Shown in pieces: positions 8,529 through 18,469 of a stretch of DNA of 64,000 bases. The notes below the pieces were generated by a model. That model made no database searches, was not told where the DNA came from, and saw nothing but the letters and a program-made list of their open reading frames with translations. Source of the DNA: Paenarthrobacter sp. GOM3. Lineage in GTDB: Bacteria; Actinomycetota; Actinomycetes; Actinomycetales; Micrococcaceae. Both the position numbers and the translations under genes were made by a program. The stretch lies in contig NZ_CP136562.1 of assembly GCF_018215265.2 (NCBI RefSeq), positions 1,364,001 through 1,428,000 on the forward strand. Reading direction: 5' to 3'. Every line of letters starts with the position of its first letter. Positions within the stretch are counted from its first letter, which is position 1.

Positions 8529-10010
8529 GTGAGCCCCGAAACCACCGGTCCCGCAGCGGTCATTGTTCTGGCCGCCGGTGCCGGAACGCGCATGAAGTCG
8601 CGGACTCCTAAGATTCTCCACGAAATCGGCGGCCGCTCCATGGTGGGCCACGCCCTGTTGGCTGCCCGGGCCATCAACCCGCTGCAGCTGGCCCTGGTTG
8701 TCCGGCACGAGCGCGACCGTGTGGCCGAGCACGTTACCACCCTGGACCCGGAAGCCCTGATCGTTGACCAGGACGACGTACCCGGCACGGGCCGCGCAGT
8801 GGAGGTAGCGCTCAACGCACTTGACGCCGCCGCCGAACTTTCCGGCACCGTTGTTGTCACCTACGGCGATGTTCCCCTGTTGACGGGTGAATTGCTCGGC
8901 GAGCTCGTCACCACCCACGAAGCCGAAGGCAACGCCGTTACGGTACTCACCGCAGTACTGGACGACGCCACCGGTTATGGCCGGATCCTCCGCGCCGAGG
9001 ATGGCACCGTCACCGGCATCCGCGAACACAAAGACGCAAGCGATTCCGAGCGCAGCATCCGCGAGGTCAACTCCGGCATCTACGCTTTCGACGCTGCCGT
9101 ACTGAGGACCGCCCTCTCGAAGGTCACTACGGACAACGCCCAGGGCGAGATGTACCTGACCGATGTCCTCGGTTTGGCGCGCGACGCCGGTGGCCGGGTT
9201 GCCGCCGTCGTTACTGAAGACCGCTGGCAGGTTGAGGGTGCCAACGACCGCATCCAGTTGTCGGCGCTGGGCGCTGAGCACAACCGCCGCATCGTCGAGG
9301 CCTGGATGCGTGCAGGTGTGACCGTCGTGGATCCGAACACCACCTGGATCGACTCCACCGTCACCCTGGACGAAGACGTCCGCCTCCTGCCCAATACGCA
9401 ACTGCACGGTTCCACCACAGTGGCGCGCGACGCCGTCGTGGGCCCGGACACCACCTTGACCGATGTCACCATCGGCGAAGGCGCGAAGGTGACCCGCACG
9501 CACGGCTCCGGTTCCACGATTGGTGCCAAGGCGAGCGTGGGCCCGTTCACGTACCTCCGTCCAGGCACGGTGCTGGGGGAGACCGGCAAGATCGGTGCGT
9601 TCTACGAGACCAAGAACGTGACCATCGGCCGTGGTTCCAAGCTCTCGCACCTGGGCTACGCCGGCGACGCCGAAATCGGCGAGGACACCAACATCGGTTG
9701 CGGCAACATCACCGCAAATTACGACGGCGAGAAGAAGCACCGTACGGTGATCGGCTCCGGCGTCCGCACGGGTTCCAACACGGTGTTCGTAGCCCCCGTG
9801 ACAGTAGGCGACGGCGCGTACAGCGGTGCCGGGGCAGTCATCCGCAAGGACGTCCCCGCCGGTGCCCTCGCCCTTAGCCTGGCCGCGCAGCGGAACGCCG
9901 AAGACTGGGTCATCTCCAACCGCCCAGGAACGGCCTCGGCACAGCTGGCCCAGGCCGCACAGGCCTCCACATCCTCACAATCCCCGGCAACCACAGAAGA
10001 GGGCAATTAG
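8529..10010 (+). CDS. glmU: Bifunctional UDP-N-acetylglucosamine pyrophosphorylase / glucosamine-1-phosphate N-acetyltransferase
   Basis: The 493-aa GlmU makes UDP-GlcNAc for peptidoglycan. The N-terminal nucleotidyltransferase has AVIVLAAGAGTRMKS and TPKILHEIGG; the C-terminal half is a left-handed beta-helix of hexapeptide repeats with the acetyltransferase segments VGPFTYLRPG and the GNITANYDG region. A GTG at 8529 preceded by AAGGAG is the proper start. The frame is open 60 codons further upstream, but that part runs through the tRNA-Gln gene and cannot be coding. The C-terminus carries a Gln/Ala/Ser-rich tail. prs follows after 2 bp. Confidence 0.95.
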   Translation: MSPETTGPAAVIVLAAGAGTRMKSRTPKILHEIGGRSMVGHALLAARAINPLQLALVVRHERDRVAEHVTTLDPEALIVDQDDVPGTGRAVEVALNALDAAAELSGTVVVTYGDVPLLTGELLGELVTTHEAEGNAVTVLTAVLDDATGYGRILRAEDGTVTGIREHKDASDSERSIREVNSGIYAFDAAVLRTALSKVTTDNAQGEMYLTDVLGLARDAGGRVAAVVTEDRWQVEGANDRIQLSALGAEHNRRIVEAWMRAGVTVVDPNTTWIDSTVTLDEDVRLLPNTQLHGSTTVARDAVVGPDTTLTDVTIGEGAKVTRTHGSGSTIGAKASVGPFTYLRPGTVLGETGKIGAFYETKNVTIGRGSKLSHLGYAGDAEIGEDTNIGCGNITANYDGEKKHRTVIGSGVRTGSNTVFVAPVTVGDGAYSGAGAVIRKDVPAGALALSLAAQRNAEDWVISNRPGTASAQLAQAAQASTSSQSPATTEEGN

Positions 10011-10012
10011 GC

Positions 10013-10993
10013 ATGAGCGAAATTACCGCACACGGCGAGAAGAAACTGATTCTCGCCGCCGGAAGGGCGCATCCGGAGTTGGCGCAGGAAATCGCGAAGG
10101 AGCTGGAAACCGAGCTCCTGCCCATCGATGCCTACGACTTCGCCAATGGGGAAATCTACGTCCGTTCGGCTGAGAGCGTGCGAGGCACTGACGCCTTCGT
10201 CATCCAAGCCCACCCGGCACCGTTGAACAACTGGCTCATGGAGCAGTTGATCATGATCGATTCCCTCAAGCGCGCCTCTGCCAAGAGGATCACGGTTGTT
10301 TCGCCGTTCTACCCGTACTCCCGCCAGGACAAGAAGGGCCGCGGCCGCGAGCCCATCTCGGCCCGCCTGGTTGCCGACCTCTACAAGACGGCCGGTGCGG
10401 ACCGCATCATGTCCGTGGACCTGCACACTTCGCAGATCCAGGGCTTCTTCGACGGCCCCGTCGACCACCTGATGGCCATCCCGCTGCTGGCTGACTACAT
10501 CCGCACCAAGGTTGAGGCCGACAACATCACCGTTGTTTCGCCCGACACCGGCCGTGTCCGGGTGGCAGAGCAGTGGGCTGAGCGACTGGGCGGCGCCCCC
10601 TTGGCGTTCGTGCACAAGAGCCGTGACCTCACGGTTCCCAACCAGGCTGTTTCCAAGACCGTTGTTGGCCAGGTTGAGGGACGTACCTGCGTGCTCATCG
10701 ACGACATGATCGACACCGGCGGAACCATCTCCGGCGCCGTCCAGGTGCTGAAGAACGCCGGCGCCAAGGACGTCATCATCGCCTGCACGCACGCAGTCTT
10801 CTCCGATCCCGCAGCCCAGCGGCTCGCTGACTCCGGCGCACGCGAGGTGGTTGTCACCAACACGCTGCCCATCCCGGCCGAGAAGCGCTTCCCGTCGCTG
10901 ACCGTGTTGTCGATCGCGCCGTTGATCGCTCGCGCCATCCGTGAAGTGTTCGACGACGGTTCGGTCACCAGCCTGTTCGACGGCAAGGCCTGA
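10013..10993 (+). CDS. prs: Ribose-phosphate pyrophosphokinase (PRPP synthetase)
   Basis: The 326-aa enzyme makes PRPP from ribose-5-phosphate and ATP for purine, pyrimidine, histidine, tryptophan and NAD synthesis. Visible signatures are FANGEIYVR, YPYSRQDKK (flexible loop), the metal/PRPP motif DLHTSQIQGFF and the PRPP-binding VLIDDMIDTGGT. The start lies 2 bp after glmU, so the two are probably co-transcribed, ending at the strong terminator right after the stop. Confidence 0.96.
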   Translation: MSEITAHGEKKLILAAGRAHPELAQEIAKELETELLPIDAYDFANGEIYVRSAESVRGTDAFVIQAHPAPLNNWLMEQLIMIDSLKRASAKRITVVSPFYPYSRQDKKGRGREPISARLVADLYKTAGADRIMSVDLHTSQIQGFFDGPVDHLMAIPLLADYIRTKVEADNITVVSPDTGRVRVAEQWAERLGGAPLAFVHKSRDLTVPNQAVSKTVVGQVEGRTCVLIDDMIDTGGTISGAVQVLKNAGAKDVIIACTHAVFSDPAAQRLADSGAREVVVTNTLPIPAEKRFPSLTVLSIAPLIARAIREVFDDGSVTSLFDGKA

Positions 10994-11008
10994 TACCAAA
11001 GCCCCATG

Positions 11009-11052
11009 AAACGGGCCACCTGCCGCCTCCGGGCGCGCAGGTGGCCCGTTTT
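11009..11052 (+). terminator. Rho-independent terminator after prs
   Basis: A perfect 15-bp stem (11009-11023 with 11037-11051) encloses a 13-nt loop and ends in a short T run, 15 bp after the prs stop. It separates glmU-prs from the rplY transcription unit. Confidence 0.88.
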
Positions 11053-11113
11053 CAGTATCCGGACATTCCACTGGTAAACTCTTGGGGATACCTTGGCGAG
11101 GGAGAGCACATCC

Positions 11114-11274
11114 GGTTCGCATCAGTGTGAACCAGGGTTGCGGGTCTCCGTTATCGACTGGGTCTGCATCTCCTTCAACACAGGCGGAACGGCTGCATGG
11201 CGGCTGCTCCCGGCCGGGCGTAGAAGGTCTTCAGACCTCCGCCCTTGCTGATAGACCTGTCCGGCCTTTGCCGG
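11114..11274 (+). promoter_or_regulatory. Hairpin-rich 5' leader of rplY (L25)
   Basis: The stretch between the prs terminator and rplY (about 250 bp) has no gene but holds three consecutive small hairpins: 11114-11133 (GGTTCGCA/TGTGAACC), 11225-11238 (AGGTC/GACCT) and 11261-11274 (CCGGC/GCCGG). The last ends 25 bp before the rplY start. Such a layout suits a structured mRNA leader, possibly one for autogenous control, though no known L25 leader motif is recognised. Hairpin stems this short can occur by chance in GC-rich DNA. Confidence 0.4.
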
Positions 11275-11299
11275 GCGCCACAGTAATCAAGGAGTACAC

Positions 11300-11875
11300 A
11301 TGTCTGAGCAGAAGCTCACCGCAGAACTGCGCACCGAATTCGGCAAGGGTTTCGCCCGCCGTGCACGCATGGCCGGCCAGATCCCGGCTGTCATCTACGG
11401 CCACGGCGCAGAGCCGATCCACATCAACCTGCCGGGCCGCGCCACCACGCTGGCAGTCCGCGTTTCCAACGCCCTCCTGGCGATCGACGTTGACGGCGAG
11501 CAGCACCTGACCCTGGTCAAGGACATCCAGCGCGATCCCGTAAAGCAGATCATCGAGCACGTTGACCTGCAGACCGTGAAGGCCGGCGAGAAGGTTACCG
11601 TCGACATCGCGGTCCACGTTTCCGGTGAAGTTGCTCCGGGTGCTGTTGCCAGCCTCGAAGCCACCACGGTTTCCCTCGAAGCTGAGGCAACCCACGTGCC
11701 CACCGCCGTCGAGGTCAACATCGAAGGCCGCAAGGCCGGCGAGAGCATCCACGCTTCGGACCTCGAACTGCCCAAGGGTTCAACCCTCCTCACCGAAGGC
11801 GACACCCTGGTGGTCCGCATCGCTGAGGCCGCTGGCTCCGAGGAAGAAGAGACCACGGAAGCAGCCGCAGAGTAG
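11300..11875 (+). CDS. rplY: 50S ribosomal protein L25/general stress protein Ctc
   Basis: The 191-aa long (CTC/TL5-type) L25 has an N-terminal 5S-rRNA-binding domain (about 1-95) beginning LTAELRTEFGKGFARR with IPAVIYGHG, and a C-terminal TL5 beta-domain (about 96-175). It ends in an acidic Glu/Thr/Ala tail. The protein binds 5S rRNA in the central protuberance of the large subunit. Start ATG at 11300, with AAGGAG about 10 bp upstream. Confidence 0.94.
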   Translation: MSEQKLTAELRTEFGKGFARRARMAGQIPAVIYGHGAEPIHINLPGRATTLAVRVSNALLAIDVDGEQHLTLVKDIQRDPVKQIIEHVDLQTVKAGEKVTVDIAVHVSGEVAPGAVASLEATTVSLEAEATHVPTAVEVNIEGRKAGESIHASDLELPKGSTLLTEGDTLVVRIAEAAGSEEEETTEAAAE

Positions 11876-11904
11876 TCTTCTGACTGCTTGAGGCTCCTGC
11901 CTTG

Positions 11905-11939
11905 AAATGGCCGGGTCCCCCATGGGGTCCCGGCCATTT
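11905..11939 (+). terminator. Terminator hairpin after rplY
   Basis: An 11-bp perfect stem AAATGGCCGGG/CCCGGCCATTT is extended by an inner CCCC/GGGG, starting 30 bp after the rplY stop. The following T run is short (TTTG), but position and strength favour a terminator. Confidence 0.75.
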
Positions 11940-11986
11940 GCCTTTGCCCTTGAACACGGACCGCGACGCTTTCCTAGGATGGGATC

Positions 11987-12571
11987 ATGACTGACACCTG
12001 GCTGATTGTCGGCCTCGGCAACCCCGGCAGCGAGTACAGCAACAACCGGCACAATGTGGGCCAGATGGTGTTGGATGAGCTGGCCTCACGCATGGGAGGG
12101 AAGTTCAAGACCCATAAAGCGCGTGCGCAGGTGGTGGAGGGCCGGCTGGGTATTGGCGGACCGCGGGTGGTGTTGGCCAAGCCCATGACGTACATGAATG
12201 TTTCCGGCGGCCCGGTTGCCGGATTGTGCAACTTTTTCGACATCGCCCCGGACCACGTCATCGCTGTCCACGACGAGATCGACATCCCTTTTAACACAGT
12301 CAAGCTAAAAACGGGTGGCGGGGAAGGCGGACACAACGGCCTTCGGGACATCTCCAAAGCCCTCGGCACCAAGGACTATTACCGCGTCCGCGTGGGCGTT
12401 GGAAGGCCGCCGGGACGAATGGAAACCGCCGACTACGTCCTGCGCGATTTCGGTACTGCGGAAAAGAAGGATCTCCCGTTCCTCCTGGACGAAGCAGCCG
12501 ACGCCGTGGAGTTGCTCATGGACCAGGGACTGTTGGCGGCGCAACAGAAACACCACCCCGCCAAAGCTTGA
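11987..12571 (+). CDS. pth: Peptidyl-tRNA hydrolase
   Basis: The 194-aa enzyme frees tRNA from stalled peptidyl-tRNA. It shows the family's catalytic set: N12 in IVGLGNPGSEY, H22 in NRHNVGQMVLDEL, and the Asp in AVHDEIDIPF, plus KPMTYMNVSG and GGGEGGHNGLRDI. The length fits bacterial Pth. It begins 48 bp after the rplY terminator. Confidence 0.96.
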   Translation: MTDTWLIVGLGNPGSEYSNNRHNVGQMVLDELASRMGGKFKTHKARAQVVEGRLGIGGPRVVLAKPMTYMNVSGGPVAGLCNFFDIAPDHVIAVHDEIDIPFNTVKLKTGGGEGGHNGLRDISKALGTKDYYRVRVGVGRPPGRMETADYVLRDFGTAEKKDLPFLLDEAADAVELLMDQGLLAAQQKHHPAKA

Positions 12572-12706
12572 GCAAATCTTGAGGAAAGCCTGATCAAAGC
12601 CTGACGGTCCCCAGGACCCTAAGGCCTACACACTGTCGGCGCCCGAAGGTAGTGTGCATGGTACGCAGAAAAGCGGTGGGGGACTGTCGCGGATGTGTAG
12701 CTAAGG

Positions 12707-15445
12707 ATGCGGATGTCGGCGGAGTTGCTAAACAGGAGCGGTGGAGGCGCAGCGAGGGCTGCGGCTCCTGACCTTGTGGGCGGCGCGACGGATCGGCAAA
12801 CGTGGTCGCTCTTGGCGCGAAGCCATGATGTGTCCAGGGCCGCAAAGTTCCTGGAGTCCCCGGACTCCTTCGGTGTGGTCCTGACCGGTGAGCGGGGGAT
12901 CGGCAAATCCGGCGTCGCACGGGCTGTCGTCTCATCGCTGGGGCCCAAGGTCCACAGCCTGCAACTGCGCAATACCGTCGCCGGCGGCCAAACCCCCTAC
13001 GGCTGCCTGGGCTTCCTCCTGGCGCGTTTGCCTTCCGAGGCCGTCAGCTCCCCAACGGGCATCCTGCACGCCGTGACCAACCTGATCCGCACAGAAGCTG
13101 CAGGCCGGGACACAGTCTTCATCGTGGACAACGCCGGCGGCATGGATCCCATGAGCACGGGGGTCCTGTTGAACCTCATGGCCACGGGAACCGCCAAAGT
13201 AATCGCCACCGTGCAGCGCGCAAGCGAACTCCCGGCCGACTTCCACCGGCTGGTTCTTGAGGGCGAGTTGGCCGAAGTTCATTTGAACACGCTCAGCGAA
13301 GAACAGACCAAGCAGGTGCTCGGTTCCGTCCTTGGCCACTACGTCTCTTCCACCTTGGTAGGTTCGCTGCACTCTGCCGTGGGCGGTAACCCGATGCTGT
13401 TGCACGCCCTCCTGGAGGAGCAACGGCATACCGGCAACCTGGTCCTCAACGATTCCGTGTGGACGCTCCGCGACCGGATCAAGCTCGAAGGCGCAACGGT
13501 GGTGGAGGACTTCGTCCGTTCCAGGCTGGCGCGCGAACCGCAAGCCAGCAGGACCGTCGTCGAAATCCTGGCTTGCGCAAAGCGCGCAACACTCGTGGAC
13601 CTGGCAGCACTCTTTGACACCGAAGTCCTGGTGGACATGGAAGAGCGTGGGCTGCTCACAGTCGAACGCGGCGAGGCGCACTGGGTCTCGCTGCGGGACC
13701 CGTATGTGGGAGAGGTTGTCCGGGGGTGGCTCAATACCCGCCGGATGAGGGAGCTGCGGCTGATGCTCCACGGCCCCAAAGAGCCTGAGCTTCAGGGGCT
13801 GGCTCCGCAGGACCTGCTGAGCTACGCGGCCTGGATGCACGCCTCCGAGGACGAGCCCATGCCTTCTCCTTCCCTGGCCCTGGCCGCGGGCAGGGCGGCT
13901 TTGGACGACTATGACCCCAACTTCGCGATCCAGTGCACGCAGTCCCTTGACCCGAAGGACAGTGAGTGGGTTCCCGGACAGCGCCTGAAAGCTGCTGCCT
14001 ACCTCATGCTGGACCTTCCCCTCCACGCCGCGCAGGCACTGGATGAAGTCTCCGAGCCGCATGTTGCTGCCCTGGACCCGCTGGAGTTCGCTGAATTCAC
14101 GGCGTCGAAGTGCCAGGCCATGACGTGGATCGACGGCCGGTCGGCCCTGGTTCCCGGCGTCATCTCGGACGGGCAGGAAACGCTGGAAGCCATGGACGGC
14201 TCACACCCGGCAGGGACCATGGCCCGGGCACGCAATCGGCTCCAGCTGTGCAGCTACGAGTACAACACCTACATGGGTGAATACGCGGCCATGATCGATT
14301 TCCTGGAAGAGGAGCTGGCCAAGGACCCCGCAGAGGACCATGAGCACTGGCTGCGGTCGTCCCTGTTCCTGGTGGAGGCCCGCTGCATGCTTGGCAGGGA
14401 GCTTGATGCCCAGGAGCTTGCCCGGACCGTTTCCCGGCAGCTTGGTGACACGGACCGGCCTGCCCAGCTCGAGGAAACCTTCGCCAGGCACGCGTTCCTG
14501 GTCCTGTTGCTCTCCGGACAGTGGCGGCAATGCATAGAGCTCATGCGCCGCACCCCCTCGCGATCTTCCCGCCTGCAGTACAGGGGTGCGCTCACTGAAT
14601 TGGGGATCGGTTTGGCCTACGCTTACGCCGGCAAGCCAGCCAGCGCAATCGAACCCCTGCGGTCCGCCGTTGCGCAATTGGAGCTGCGCCCGGCCATGAA
14701 CATGAACAAGGTGGGTTATGCGGCCACTGCGTTCGCCTACGCCCAGCTGGGCAATGCGGTGGAGGCGGGCCGGTACTTGGACCTTTACCGCACCTGCCGT
14801 GGCGTTGGAACCTACTTTTCGGAGTCCGTGGCCGAGTTCTGCGCTGAGATGGCTGGGCGCTGGATGGGGGACCGGGACGTCAAGCAGCGGCTCCTGGCCC
14901 GGGTCCGCAACGACATGGAAAACCAGCGGTACACCACGGCCGGCATCTGCCTCTTCGGTGCAACAGTGGAGGGCACGGATGAGGAATACCGGCTCCTGGA
15001 GGACATTGCCACCCGCCGCCAAGGGCCGTTGGCCAGGATCTCAGCGGACCTGGCACGCGGAGCGCTGAACAAGAGCTCCAAGTCGATGCTGGCCGCCGCA
15101 GACGCAGCCTCGGCGCTGGACCTGCTGGTTGTCGAAGCGCGCTGCGTGGCCATGGCCCTGGACTTTGCACGCGACGCCGGCGAGTCGACTGCTGCCCGGA
15201 CAGCCCAGTTGAGGCTCGAACGGTTGGAGCACTCGGTTTCGGCGCTGCCCATCCAACCGCGTAGCGACGCGCCGGTGTTGACGGAGCGGGAACGCCAAAT
15301 TGCTAAACTCGCGGGAAAGGGTGTCAGCAATCGCGAAATCGCGATGGATATTGGGGTGTCTGTGCGAACTGTGGAAGGCCACCTGTACCAGGTGTTCACC
15401 AAGCTTGGTGTTTCGTCTCGAGGCGAGCTCAATGGGCTGCTGTGA
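12707..15445 (+). CDS. Large ATP-binding LuxR-family (LAL-like) transcriptional regulator
   Basis: The 912-aa protein has an N-terminal STAND-type NTPase domain with Walker A LTGERGIGKSGV (about 60-70) and Walker B VFIVDNAGGMD, a long alpha-helical central region and a C-terminal LuxR helix-turn-helix (about 850-912: LTERERQIAKLAGKGVSN, then VSVRTVEGHLYQVF). Such proteins are usually activators triggered by an inducer and ATP. It is the first of three related genes in a row. The upstream 135-bp gap contains an inverted CACACT/AGTGTG pair (12629-12656). The ATG at 12713 is an equally good start. The regulon is unknown. Confidence 0.85.
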   Translation: MRMSAELLNRSGGGAARAAAPDLVGGATDRQTWSLLARSHDVSRAAKFLESPDSFGVVLTGERGIGKSGVARAVVSSLGPKVHSLQLRNTVAGGQTPYGCLGFLLARLPSEAVSSPTGILHAVTNLIRTEAAGRDTVFIVDNAGGMDPMSTGVLLNLMATGTAKVIATVQRASELPADFHRLVLEGELAEVHLNTLSEEQTKQVLGSVLGHYVSSTLVGSLHSAVGGNPMLLHALLEEQRHTGNLVLNDSVWTLRDRIKLEGATVVEDFVRSRLAREPQASRTVVEILACAKRATLVDLAALFDTEVLVDMEERGLLTVERGEAHWVSLRDPYVGEVVRGWLNTRRMRELRLMLHGPKEPELQGLAPQDLLSYAAWMHASEDEPMPSPSLALAAGRAALDDYDPNFAIQCTQSLDPKDSEWVPGQRLKAAAYLMLDLPLHAAQALDEVSEPHVAALDPLEFAEFTASKCQAMTWIDGRSALVPGVISDGQETLEAMDGSHPAGTMARARNRLQLCSYEYNTYMGEYAAMIDFLEEELAKDPAEDHEHWLRSSLFLVEARCMLGRELDAQELARTVSRQLGDTDRPAQLEETFARHAFLVLLLSGQWRQCIELMRRTPSRSSRLQYRGALTELGIGLAYAYAGKPASAIEPLRSAVAQLELRPAMNMNKVGYAATAFAYAQLGNAVEAGRYLDLYRTCRGVGTYFSESVAEFCAEMAGRWMGDRDVKQRLLARVRNDMENQRYTTAGICLFGATVEGTDEEYRLLEDIATRRQGPLARISADLARGALNKSSKSMLAAADAASALDLLVVEARCVAMALDFARDAGESTAARTAQLRLERLEHSVSALPIQPRSDAPVLTERERQIAKLAGKGVSNREIAMDIGVSVRTVEGHLYQVFTKLGVSSRGELNGLL

Positions 15446-15486
15446 GGTTGGACCAGGAAACCCCGTAAGGCCGGCGCGGATTGCCC

Positions 15487-18141
15487 ATGCAGGCTGAGCA
15501 CCTTGTAGGCCGGGACCCAGAGCTTGCCTTGGCCACGGAGATATTACGCCAGGAGGGTGCGGGGGCTGTGCTCCTGGTCGCAGATCCCGGTATTGGCAAA
15601 ACTGCCTTGGCGGCCGAGATCGCTGCCCGCCTCGCCGGGGAAATGGTGGTGATGCGGATTCACGGCAGTCCCGCACTGTCCGCTGTTCCCTACGGCGTCC
15701 TGGCTCCCTACCTGCTGGACCTTCCGGTTGGGCAGGCCACGTCCCCGGTGGCGATCCTCCGCGAGTTCTGGTCGCAGTTCGAGAGGCGTCGCGGTGGGGA
15801 AGGTGCCCGCCTGCTGTTGATCGTCGATGACGCCCATGACCTCGATGAAGGCAGTACCCAGATCCTGGCCGAGCTGGTGACGGCAGGATGGGCCCGGCTG
15901 GTTGCTACCAGCAGGCCGCGTCCTGGCTTGCCGCCGGCGTTGCTCCAGCTTTGGTATGACGGACTGGCCGAGCGGTTGGAACTGCATCCCTTGGAGAAGG
16001 ACAAGGTCACTGAACTCGCCGAGAAGACACTCGGTGGAACAGTCATGGCAAGCGTCGCGGAGGTGCTGCACACCCTCTCCGAGGGAAACCCCTTGCTGCT
16101 GCGTTGCTTGCTGGAAGATTCCCGGGCCGACGGGAACCTGGTGCGCCGGAACGGTATCTGGTTCCTGACGCGCGCCCTCACCGGGAGCGGCGAAGGCTTG
16201 GCCGAGGTTGTGCGGAACAGGGTCCTGCGGACCAGCGAGGCTGAACGGGAGGCCATGTACGTCATTGCCCTGTCCGAACCCGTCCCTGCCTCGGTGTTGG
16301 ATGCACAGGTTGGCAGGGACACTGTGAGGGCGTTGGTGGACAACCGCCTGGTGGTATCAACCAACGGTCCCGGCAGCCCGCTCAAAATGTGGCATCCCAT
16401 GTACAGCGAGGCTCTTCGCCAGATCGTTTCGCCTGCCCGCAGCCTGCAGATCCGCCAGCGGATGGTGCAGCACCTGCTCTCGGAGCCGCCCACGGCTGAG
16501 GGCTTGCTCCGCATGGTGAGCTGGGCGCTGGACTGCGGTGCCGACGTCGAGGATGAACAGTTGCTCCAGGCTGCCTTCCTCGCCGCCAAGCTGCTCCAAA
16601 ATCCGTTGGCCATGGCAGCAGCCCGCAAAGTCCGTTCGGACGCGCTGCAGCCGCGGGCTCGTGCGGTGATGGCGATGGTCCACTATAACGACGGCGACTT
16701 CCGCAGCGCCGCGCGCTTGTTGGAGGTGGACTCCGGGTTCCTGGACGCCGACCCGTCGGGACCCCTGGGAGCCGGCCTGTTGTGGGCCGCAGCAAGGACG
16801 GCAGCCGGGGATTCTTCTGAGTCGATCGTGGCTGAGGCCCGGTCCGCTGCGGCTGCCCTGGTGAAGGGGGTCCCGGAGGCCATGACCGCGCATGTCGGCA
16901 GGCAGGCCCGGGTGTTGGAGTTAGCCGCGCTGGCCTATGACGGGCAGTATGCCGAGCTCCGCGAAGGTTTGGAACGCTTTGCGGTGGACCTTGAAACGGA
17001 CCAACCGGACTTCGTCATGAACCGGCTCTTCCTGCTGGCCATGCAGTGCGAAGTACTGACCGCCGAAGGCCAGGCTGTGCAGGCAATGGAGGCCGGTCGG
17101 GAGGCGTTGCCGCTCCTGGACGGGCGGACGGAGGACCTCCTCTACTTCCGCGACTTCGTGGTGGTCCGCTATGTGTTCGCGGCTTTGGAGTCCGGAGATT
17201 GGGATGCAGCCAACTCCGCGCTTGACCGTTACGCCGCAAGCTCGGCCATGGGCCTCATTGTTTTCGGTGGAGGTATCCAGGCCCTCAAGGGGTTGTCGTT
17301 GCTTCGGCAGGGCCGGTTGGAGCAGGCCACTGAGCTGCTGACCCCGGCCGTGGAGGCCCTCCGGGTTTCTGATCCTCAACGCCTGGGTGGATTGGGCGCC
17401 GCCCTGGCGCTGTATGCCGCGGCCAGGTCCGGGGATACCGCCCTCGCCCAGCGCCTGGCAGGGGAGCAGGACACCAACGGGTCGGGAGGCGCGTATGTGG
17501 AGGCACTGGCCGAGATCTTCAGGCTGGCCGGTAAAGAACTCCTTGCGGAGGGCTCCGGCCTGCCGGCACTGAAAGAGATCCCCGGGTCCAAGCCAGTGCA
17601 CGGCCTGCCAGGGGTATTACTCCAGAACCTTGTCCTCAGGGCGGAACTCGGGGACGTGCAGGCCATGGAGTCCATCAAGGAAACGGCGTCATCGATGGCG
17701 GGGGCTTGGGCGGCCGGCTGGCAATCGCTGGCCTCGGCCCACCTGGCCGGTACGGGCCAAGGGTTCGTCAACGCAGGGAACTTGTTGGCCGCTGCCGGAA
17801 TGCCGGGCCCCGCGGCTGTGACTTTCGACAGGGCAGCGGCAACGTTCGACGCCGAGGGCAAACGCCCCGAGGCCCGGCAGGCGGCGGTCCTGCGGGACGT
17901 CAGCGAGGCAAACCTGGGTGACGCACTGGTCCACGATCCACACGCCGACGCGGACCGGTCGGTCCCGCTGACCCGACGCGAGCAGGACATCGTTGCGTTG
18001 GCCGTCTCCGGACTGACTGACCGGCAGATCGCCGAGAAGCTGATGGTTTCGGTGCGTACAGTTGAAGGGCACCTGTACCGGAGCTACGCCAAGTTGGGTA
18101 TCCGCCGACGCGAAGACCTGGGTGCTGCCGTCCGTCCCTGA
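15487..18141 (+). CDS. Large ATP-binding LuxR-family (LAL-like) transcriptional regulator, second copy
   Basis: The roughly 884-aa protein has the same architecture as its upstream neighbour: Walker A ADPGIGKTAL (about 33-42), Walker B LLLIVDDAHDLDE, a helical repeat-like middle, and a C-terminal LuxR helix-turn-helix (LTRREQDIVALAVSGL, VSVRTVEGHLYRSYAKLG). It begins 41 bp after the first regulator, so the two may be co-transcribed. ATG at 15487 is chosen over TTG at 15481 for spacing to a GGA; the difference is two residues. A 34-nt stem-loop follows the stop. Confidence 0.84.
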   Translation: MQAEHLVGRDPELALATEILRQEGAGAVLLVADPGIGKTALAAEIAARLAGEMVVMRIHGSPALSAVPYGVLAPYLLDLPVGQATSPVAILREFWSQFERRRGGEGARLLLIVDDAHDLDEGSTQILAELVTAGWARLVATSRPRPGLPPALLQLWYDGLAERLELHPLEKDKVTELAEKTLGGTVMASVAEVLHTLSEGNPLLLRCLLEDSRADGNLVRRNGIWFLTRALTGSGEGLAEVVRNRVLRTSEAEREAMYVIALSEPVPASVLDAQVGRDTVRALVDNRLVVSTNGPGSPLKMWHPMYSEALRQIVSPARSLQIRQRMVQHLLSEPPTAEGLLRMVSWALDCGADVEDEQLLQAAFLAAKLLQNPLAMAAARKVRSDALQPRARAVMAMVHYNDGDFRSAARLLEVDSGFLDADPSGPLGAGLLWAAARTAAGDSSESIVAEARSAAAALVKGVPEAMTAHVGRQARVLELAALAYDGQYAELREGLERFAVDLETDQPDFVMNRLFLLAMQCEVLTAEGQAVQAMEAGREALPLLDGRTEDLLYFRDFVVVRYVFAALESGDWDAANSALDRYAASSAMGLIVFGGGIQALKGLSLLRQGRLEQATELLTPAVEALRVSDPQRLGGLGAALALYAAARSGDTALAQRLAGEQDTNGSGGAYVEALAEIFRLAGKELLAEGSGLPALKEIPGSKPVHGLPGVLLQNLVLRAELGDVQAMESIKETASSMAGAWAAGWQSLASAHLAGTGQGFVNAGNLLAAAGMPGPAAVTFDRAAATFDAEGKRPEARQAAVLRDVSEANLGDALVHDPHADADRSVPLTRREQDIVALAVSGLTDRQIAEKLMVSVRTVEGHLYRSYAKLGIRRREDLGAAVRP

Positions 18142-18165
18142 GTGGACCCGACCGAGTACCCGCAT

Positions 18166-18199
18166 GCAGGATCCCGCGCTACTTGCGCCGGGATCCTGC
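18166..18199 (+). terminator. Stem-loop after the second LAL gene
   Basis: An 11-bp perfect inverted repeat GCAGGATCCCG/CGGGATCCTGC with a 12-nt loop lies 25 bp after the stop. There is no clear T run, so it may act as a Rho-assisted terminator or mRNA 3' stabiliser. Confidence 0.55.
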
Positions 18200-18469
18200 C
18201 GCATTTAACCATTCACTGGAGTAATACGCGGATGTCCCGCGCCCAAACCAAGTAGTGCCCGCCCAAGGGACTGAGTACAACACAGTATCGGGGTCCCAAA
18301 AGCCCCCAACTATTCGAGTACCAACTACTGATGTAGGGGATTTCCGGTCCCGGCAGTATTGATCTTGGAAGAACGGTTCAGCCCCAAGCATCACCGGGAT
18401 TCCGAAAGTCGCATCATCCGCATCGGTGGTCTCTAGAGCCGATGCTCCGGCCACCGCAAGGTGGTTCGG

